Shown one piece after another: positions 6,891 through 10,080 of a DNA stretch of 10,080 nt. Origin of the DNA: an uncultured Pseudomonadota bacterium. Lineage in GTDB: Bacteria; Pseudomonadota; Gammaproteobacteria; Burkholderiales; Methylophilaceae. The position numbers and the translations under genes were made by a program. The stretch spans positions 1-10,080 of the forward strand of contig CAINWC010000377.1 of the NCBI GenBank assembly GCA_903854305.1, written 5' to 3'. Position 1 is the first letter of the stretch. Every line of letters begins with the position of its first letter. The notes beneath the pieces are model-generated. The model had not been told where the DNA came from. It worked only from the letters and a program-made list of their open reading frames with translations, and made no database searches.

Positions 6891-6982
6891 AGTAGCTTAA
6901 AGGCTACTTATGTATGTCGACTTTAGGGCTAAGGTTAGACGGATTGATTATGATTAAATGGATTCTTTATTTCGCTTAACAT

Positions 6983-7381
6983 TTAGTCTTCACGATGAAA
7001 CTCACCTTCAATCACATCATCATTGGCGGCTTTTTCAGATTGGTAAGGTGGTGGTTCTTGTACTTTATTATGAATAGGTATTAATAATAAAACAGCAGCA
7101 ATCACATCCGTCATCACGCCAGGAATAATCAGTAATACGCCGGCAAAAATATTGCGTGCACTACCAAACATGGCTTTCATAGGATTGCCGCCTTGCGTTA
7201 AACTCTGCATCATGCGGCCTGAAAATAATAGCTTTTCATCGCGAATGAGCTGTAAGCCTAACAATGCCACTACGACCAAGTAAAGCACAACCCACCAGCC
7301 ATATTGGTGCATTAAACTCACTAAAATCCATATTTCAGCAATAGGAAAAGCGAGTAAAATCAACATGAATATTAATCGCAT
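6983..7381 (-). CDS. fxsA: FxsA family membrane protein
   Basis: Small inner-membrane protein (132 residues) of the FxsA family. In E. coli, overproduction of FxsA relieves exclusion of phage T7 by the F plasmid; its normal role is not established. It has hydrophobic segments at about residues 3-22, 28-45 and 77-102, the family block around RDEKLLFSGRM (47-57), the conserved FAGVLLIIPGVMTD (79-92), and a polar cytoplasmic tail ending in VIEGEFHRED, where the IEGEF motif is typical. It is slightly shorter than E. coli FxsA (158) because the variable tail is short. The start at 7381 has GGAGA (7396-7392) upstream. It is divergent from dsbD and 105 bp ahead of the interrupted reductase, with which it may be co-transcribed. 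Confidence 0.9.
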   Translation of the reverse strand: MRLIFMLILLAFPIAEIWILVSLMHQYGWWVVLYLVVVALLGLQLIRDEKLLFSGRMMQSLTQGGNPMKAMFGSARNIFAGVLLIIPGVMTDVIAAVLLLIPIHNKVQEPPPYQSEKAANDDVIEGEFHRED

Positions 7382-7391
7382 CTGTATGTTA

Positions 7392-7396
7392 TCTCC
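7392..7396 (-). promoter_or_regulatory. Ribosome binding site of fxsA
   Basis: GGAGA on the minus strand lies 10 bases ahead of ATG 7381. The spacing is a little long but the match is good, so it supports this start. Confidence 0.5.
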
Positions 7397-7450
7397 GTGG
7401 TATTGAACGTATTATGCCAATTACTTTCCAAGTTAATGGTGCCTATATTC

Positions 7451-7456
7451 TATAAT
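7451..7456 (+). promoter_or_regulatory. Candidate -10 box of the dsbD promoter
   Basis: A perfect TATAAT lies 38 bp before ATG 7495. It would place the transcription start near 7463 and leave a leader of about 30-45 bases. The best -35 candidates are weak: TTTCCA at 7425-7430 gives a 20-bp spacer, and nothing better lies at 17 bp. A poor -35 suggests a need for an activator or low basal expression. Confidence 0.5.
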
Positions 7457-7474
7457 TGCAAGACGGTGCAATTA
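7453..7474. promoter_or_regulatory. 22-bp inverted repeat overlapping the dsbD -10 box
   Basis: TAATTGCA (7453-7460), spacer AGACGG, TGCAATTA (7467-7474) form a perfect 8+8 bp dyad. It overlaps the last four bases of TATAAT and covers the expected transcription start, the classical position for a repressor operator. It lies in the fxsA-dsbD divergent gap and could affect both genes. As RNA it could also form a small hairpin at the 5' end of the dsbD transcript. The binding protein is unknown. Confidence 0.5.
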
Positions 7475-7494
7475 CAATAGCTAAAATTTAAAAA

Positions 7495-9450
7495 ATGGAA
7501 CACTTGTACGTGAAAAATTTACTTCTAAAGCACCTACTAAATAGCCTGATTGCGGTGATTAGCATTGGTTTTACAATCGCGGCATTGCCAAATGCAAGCG
7601 CGGGCGTGACTAATAAAAGCTCAGTTGCTAACGCTCTCATTGAAAATGACAGTCAAGCCTCATTTTTATCGCCTGATGAAGCGTTCAAGCTTAATTTAAC
7701 CGCATTAAATACTGAAAATATTCAAGCCGTTTTTACTGTCGCACCTGGTCATTATTTATATCGTGAGCGCATCAAATTTGAAATTAAAACCAGTACTAAA
7801 GATGACAGTGTACAAATAGCACAAATAACTTTACCGGCTGGTAAAATTAAAGAAGATGCCAATTTTGGTAAGCAAGAAGTATATCACCATGACTTCAAAG
7901 CCAATATTAAGCTAAACAATGTGAGTGGATCCGAAGTGGCTATTGCCGCAACTTACCAAGGTTGTAGCGAAAAAGGCCTGTGCTATGCACCCATCAAAAA
8001 AACCATCACCGTTGCGCTGAATCATAAGGCTGGCTCGGCTGTTAATAACGCCACCAACCCTAGCAATGTAGCGAGTTCATCCGAAGATGAAACGACCACA
8101 CTATTAAAAACAGGTAATATTTGGCTGATTATTCTTGGCTTTTTTGGCGCCGGTTTATTGCTATCGCTCACCCCTTGCGTACTGCCGATGATCCCCATTT
8201 TATCCAGCATTATCGTGGGCAGTCAGCCTCAAGGCACTCATCTGAGTAAACTGCACAGCTTTGGTTTATCAGTGGCCTATGTGCTGGGTATGGCATTGAG
8301 CTACACCCTCGCTGGCATCGCAGCGGGTTTGTCTGGTAACTTACTCAGCCAATCATTACAAAACCCGTGGGTGCTCGGCGCATCTGCATTGGTATTTATA
8401 TTACTTGCACTCTCCATGTTTGGTTTTTACGAACTGCAATTACCTAGCGCACTCGAAACAAAATTAATCAAAACCAGCAACAAGTTCAAAGGCGGAAAAT
8501 TCTTAGGTGTTTTTGTTATGGGTGCGCTGTCTGCCTTAATCGTCAGTCCTTGTGTCGCTGCACCATTAGCTGGGGCATTAATTTACATCAGCCAGTCACA
8601 AAATGTGGTGTTAGGCGGCACTGCACTTTTTGCCTTATCTTTAGGCATGGGCGTACCCTTGCTGTTAATTGGCGCTTCAGCAGGTAAATTGCTGCCGAAA
8701 ACCGGTGACTGGATGAACACTGTTCGCAACTTTTTTGGTGTTCTCATGCTGGCAATGTCAGTTTGGTTGATTTCGCCTGTCATTCCTGCAAGCGTTCAAT
8801 TGGCGCTATGGGCAGCATTATTAATTGTAACTGCGGTTTATCTCAATGCGCTGGATAGCTTACCAACCCATGCCAATGGTTTTGCCAAATTTTGGAAAGG
8901 CATTGCCGTGATGCTTTTGATATTTGGCATCACATTATTAATTGGTGCACTTTCTGGCGCAAAATCACCGCTACAACCATTTAACGGTATTACAAGTAGC
9001 CTTGCGGCTAACACTAAAAATGCAAATCAACTGCAAGCATCATCATCTCTTGCTTTTACTCGGGTTGTGAGCATTGCCGAGTTAGAGAAAAAATTGTCTG
9101 AAGCGAATGGCAAACCAGTGATGCTGGATTTTTATGCGGACTGGTGCGTTGCCTGTAAAGAGCTTGAGCAACTAACGTTTAGCAATCCTAAGGTACAGCA
9201 ATTACTCAAAAACACAACACTGTTACAAGTAGATGTCACGGCCAACTCCGATGAAGACAAGGCGTTACTGAAACGCTTTACATTATTCGGCCCACCAGGC
9301 ATCGTCTTTTTTGATGGTAATGGCAAGGCAATCTCATCAATAAAAACCATCGGCTTTCAAAATGCCGAGCGCTTTTCCGCTACGCTTGTTAAGCGCGATA
9401 GCTGCATCGTCGCGCCTGCTAATAATAAAACCTCACCAGTCCAATGTTAA
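7495..9450 (+). CDS. dsbD: Thiol:disulfide interchange protein DsbD
   Basis: Inner-membrane protein that moves electrons from cytoplasmic thioredoxin to periplasmic thiol proteins. Numbering from ATG 7495 (651 residues): signal peptide about 6-36, ending near NASAG. The periplasmic alpha domain follows (about 55-175) with the redox pair C157 and C163 (YQGCSEKGLCYAP). A polar linker (about 178-205) leads to an eight-helix membrane domain (about 208-488) with C228 in LTPCVLP and C353 in VSPCVAAP. The C-terminal thioredoxin-like gamma domain (about 522-632) has C551 and C554 in DWCVACKE and a late FGPPGIVFF. All six catalytic Cys are present. The tail has two extra Cys (C637, C651). The start may be GTG 7510, with GGAA 9 bases upstream and a more standard signal peptide (MKNLLLKHLL), rather than ATG 7495, which has no ribosome site. 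The gene overlaps the next by 7 bp. Confidence 0.95.
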   Translation: MEHLYVKNLLLKHLLNSLIAVISIGFTIAALPNASAGVTNKSSVANALIENDSQASFLSPDEAFKLNLTALNTENIQAVFTVAPGHYLYRERIKFEIKTSTKDDSVQIAQITLPAGKIKEDANFGKQEVYHHDFKANIKLNNVSGSEVAIAATYQGCSEKGLCYAPIKKTITVALNHKAGSAVNNATNPSNVASSSEDETTTLLKTGNIWLIILGFFGAGLLLSLTPCVLPMIPILSSIIVGSQPQGTHLSKLHSFGLSVAYVLGMALSYTLAGIAAGLSGNLLSQSLQNPWVLGASALVFILLALSMFGFYELQLPSALETKLIKTSNKFKGGKFLGVFVMGALSALIVSPCVAAPLAGALIYISQSQNVVLGGTALFALSLGMGVPLLLIGASAGKLLPKTGDWMNTVRNFFGVLMLAMSVWLISPVIPASVQLALWAALLIVTAVYLNALDSLPTHANGFAKFWKGIAVMLLIFGITLLIGALSGAKSPLQPFNGITSSLAANTKNANQLQASSSLAFTRVVSIAELEKKLSEANGKPVMLDFYADWCVACKELEQLTFSNPKVQQLLKNTTLLQVDVTANSDEDKALLKRFTLFGPPGIVFFDGNGKAISSIKTIGFQNAERFSATLVKRDSCIVAPANNKTSPVQC

Positions 9451-9998
9451 AAAAAATATTATCCGGCTTCGGCTATTTAGCCGTGATGATGAGCTTTGGT
9501 TTTGCTATTTATCATTATATATTAAGCCCTAATAGCCCACTAAATCACGCAAATGACGCATACAGTAACCTTTCTACGCAAACTTTATTTGCCGCTAATT
9601 TACCCAATGAAAATGGTGTAAGCCAAGCGCTGAGTCAATATAAAGGTAAAATCATCGTGCTTAACTTTTGGGCAACTTGGTGTCCTCCATGTCGAGAAGA
9701 AATGCCCGAACTTTCGCAATTACATGATGAATATAAAAACAAGAATGTCGTAGTATTGGGCATCGCTGTAGATGAATTAGCTTTGGTAAAAGCGTTTTCA
9801 CTGGCGTCGCCAGTAAGCTACCCGATATTTTCGGCTGAAAATGATGGCATGACTTTAGGCGTCAATCTAGGTAACGACAAAGGCATTTTGCCCTATACCG
9901 TCATTATCAATTCAGATGGCGAAGTAGTTAAAACTTTCTTTGGCCGCATCAATAAATCACTATTATCGGCCACCTTAAAACCATTATTACAGCCTTAA
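9444..9998 (+). CDS. Membrane-anchored TlpA/ResA-like thioredoxin-fold protein
   Basis: Periplasmic thiol-disulfide oxidoreductase of the TlpA/ResA/DsbE group (184 residues). A single N-terminal hydrophobic segment (about 5-27) acts as membrane anchor or uncleaved signal. The thioredoxin fold spans about 45-182, with active site WCPPC (79-83; C80 and C83) in NFWATWCPPCREEMPEL, and the cis-Pro loop at GILPYTVI (147-154, P150). The CPPC centre suggests a reductant, for example in cytochrome c maturation or defence against periplasmic oxidation. DsbD is the natural electron donor; the genes overlap by ATGTTAA (9444-9450), and without a visible ribosome site translation is probably coupled to dsbD. 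The family is broad, so I give no gene symbol. What it reduces cannot be read from the sequence. Confidence 0.9.
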   Translation: MLKKILSGFGYLAVMMSFGFAIYHYILSPNSPLNHANDAYSNLSTQTLFAANLPNENGVSQALSQYKGKIIVLNFWATWCPPCREEMPELSQLHDEYKNKNVVVLGIAVDELALVKAFSLASPVSYPIFSAENDGMTLGVNLGNDKGILPYTVIINSDGEVVKTFFGRINKSLLSATLKPLLQP

Positions 9999-10009
9999 TC
10001 ACGCTCATT

Positions 10010-10036
10010 TTGCCATTAGCCTTAAGTTATTAATAT
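10010..10036 (+). promoter_or_regulatory. Weak promoter-like sequence after the tlpA-like gene
   Basis: TTGCCA (10010-10015) and TAATAT (10031-10036) resemble -35 and -10 boxes but are only 15 bp apart. They lie in the AT-rich 82-bp tail after the last gene, which has no coding frame or terminator that I can see. They could drive a gene beyond the window edge. Confidence 0.2.
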
Positions 10037-10080
10037 CAACTACTTAAATAATTAGTCCACCCTGAATAACTATTAACCAA

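Noticed and set aside
6891..6908. Small inverted repeat AGTAGC-N6-GCTACT between fxsA and the reductase, considered as a terminator
   Set aside because: The stem is only 6 bp, the GC content is modest and no T-run follows on either strand. It sits right before the reductase ribosome site and might be chance.
9991..10025. Direct repeat AGCCTTAA (9991-9998 and 10018-10025)
   Set aside because: It is an eight-base repeat in AT-rich sequence with one copy inside coding sequence, too short to mean anything without conservation data.
10025..10071. AGTTATT and AATAACT as a terminator after the tlpA-like gene
   Set aside because: The seven-base A/T-rich arms are separated by more than 30 bases with no T-run. 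Chance pairing is likely in this composition.
1..10080. CRISPR array, insertion sequence, prophage, tRNA or rRNA
   Set aside because: I saw no regular spacer-repeat pattern, transposase, integrase, cloverleaf or rRNA-like stretch. Genes fill nearly the whole window and gaps are at most about 113 bp.

Overview
The window looks like chromosomal core sequence from a moderately AT-rich betaproteobacterium. The gene order AlgZ/AlgR-type two-component system, then hemC-hemD-hemX-hemY, is typical of beta- and gammaproteobacteria. The protein character and the dsbD-tlpA pair next to fxsA fit a methylotroph of the Methylophilaceae (Methylotenera-like). That assignment is inference from gene content, not from a search. 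I see no mobile element, phage gene, CRISPR array, tRNA or rRNA.

Left block, + strand, 1-5771. After the last codons of an unidentified gene come a membrane LytS/AlgZ-type sensor kinase and its overlapping LytTR response regulator (AlgR family). A 76-bp gap follows, holding a 10-bp direct repeat with a 20-bp period. Then come hemC (porphobilinogen deaminase), hemD (uroporphyrinogen-III synthase), hemX and a very short hemY, packed with 4-bp overlaps or gaps of 14-34 bp. HemC and HemD catalyse consecutive steps that convert porphobilinogen to uroporphyrinogen III; HemX and HemY are the membrane proteins that usually accompany them. HemY stops at about 140 residues, keeping the membrane domain and losing nearly all of the usual TPR region. 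A DUF1993 gene follows, 56 bp downstream and with its own ribosome binding site.

Middle block, - strand, 5828-7381. fxsA is followed by a ferredoxin-NAD(P)H reductase of the AscD (CDP-6-deoxy-delta-3,4-glucoseen reductase-like) type. The reductase reading frame (6877 down to 5828) is intact except for one in-frame TAG at codon 53, between the third and fourth Cys ligands of the 2Fe-2S cluster. Naive ORF calling sees only the FAD/NAD part. An inverted repeat separates this block from the convergent heme operon.

Right block, + strand, 7495-9998. dsbD (the three-part thiol-disulfide transporter) overlaps by 7 bp a membrane-anchored TlpA/ResA-like thioredoxin with a CPPC motif. Together they would carry reducing power from cytoplasmic thioredoxin to periplasmic thiols, for example in cytochrome c maturation. 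The fxsA-dsbD divergent gap has a perfect TATAAT box overlapped by a 22-bp inverted repeat, a good operator candidate.

Most of the window is ordinary housekeeping sequence. The observations most worth a second look are the amber-interrupted reductase, the truncated HemY, the palindrome at the dsbD promoter and the AlgR-like direct repeat ahead of hemC. I found no convincing previously undescribed system.
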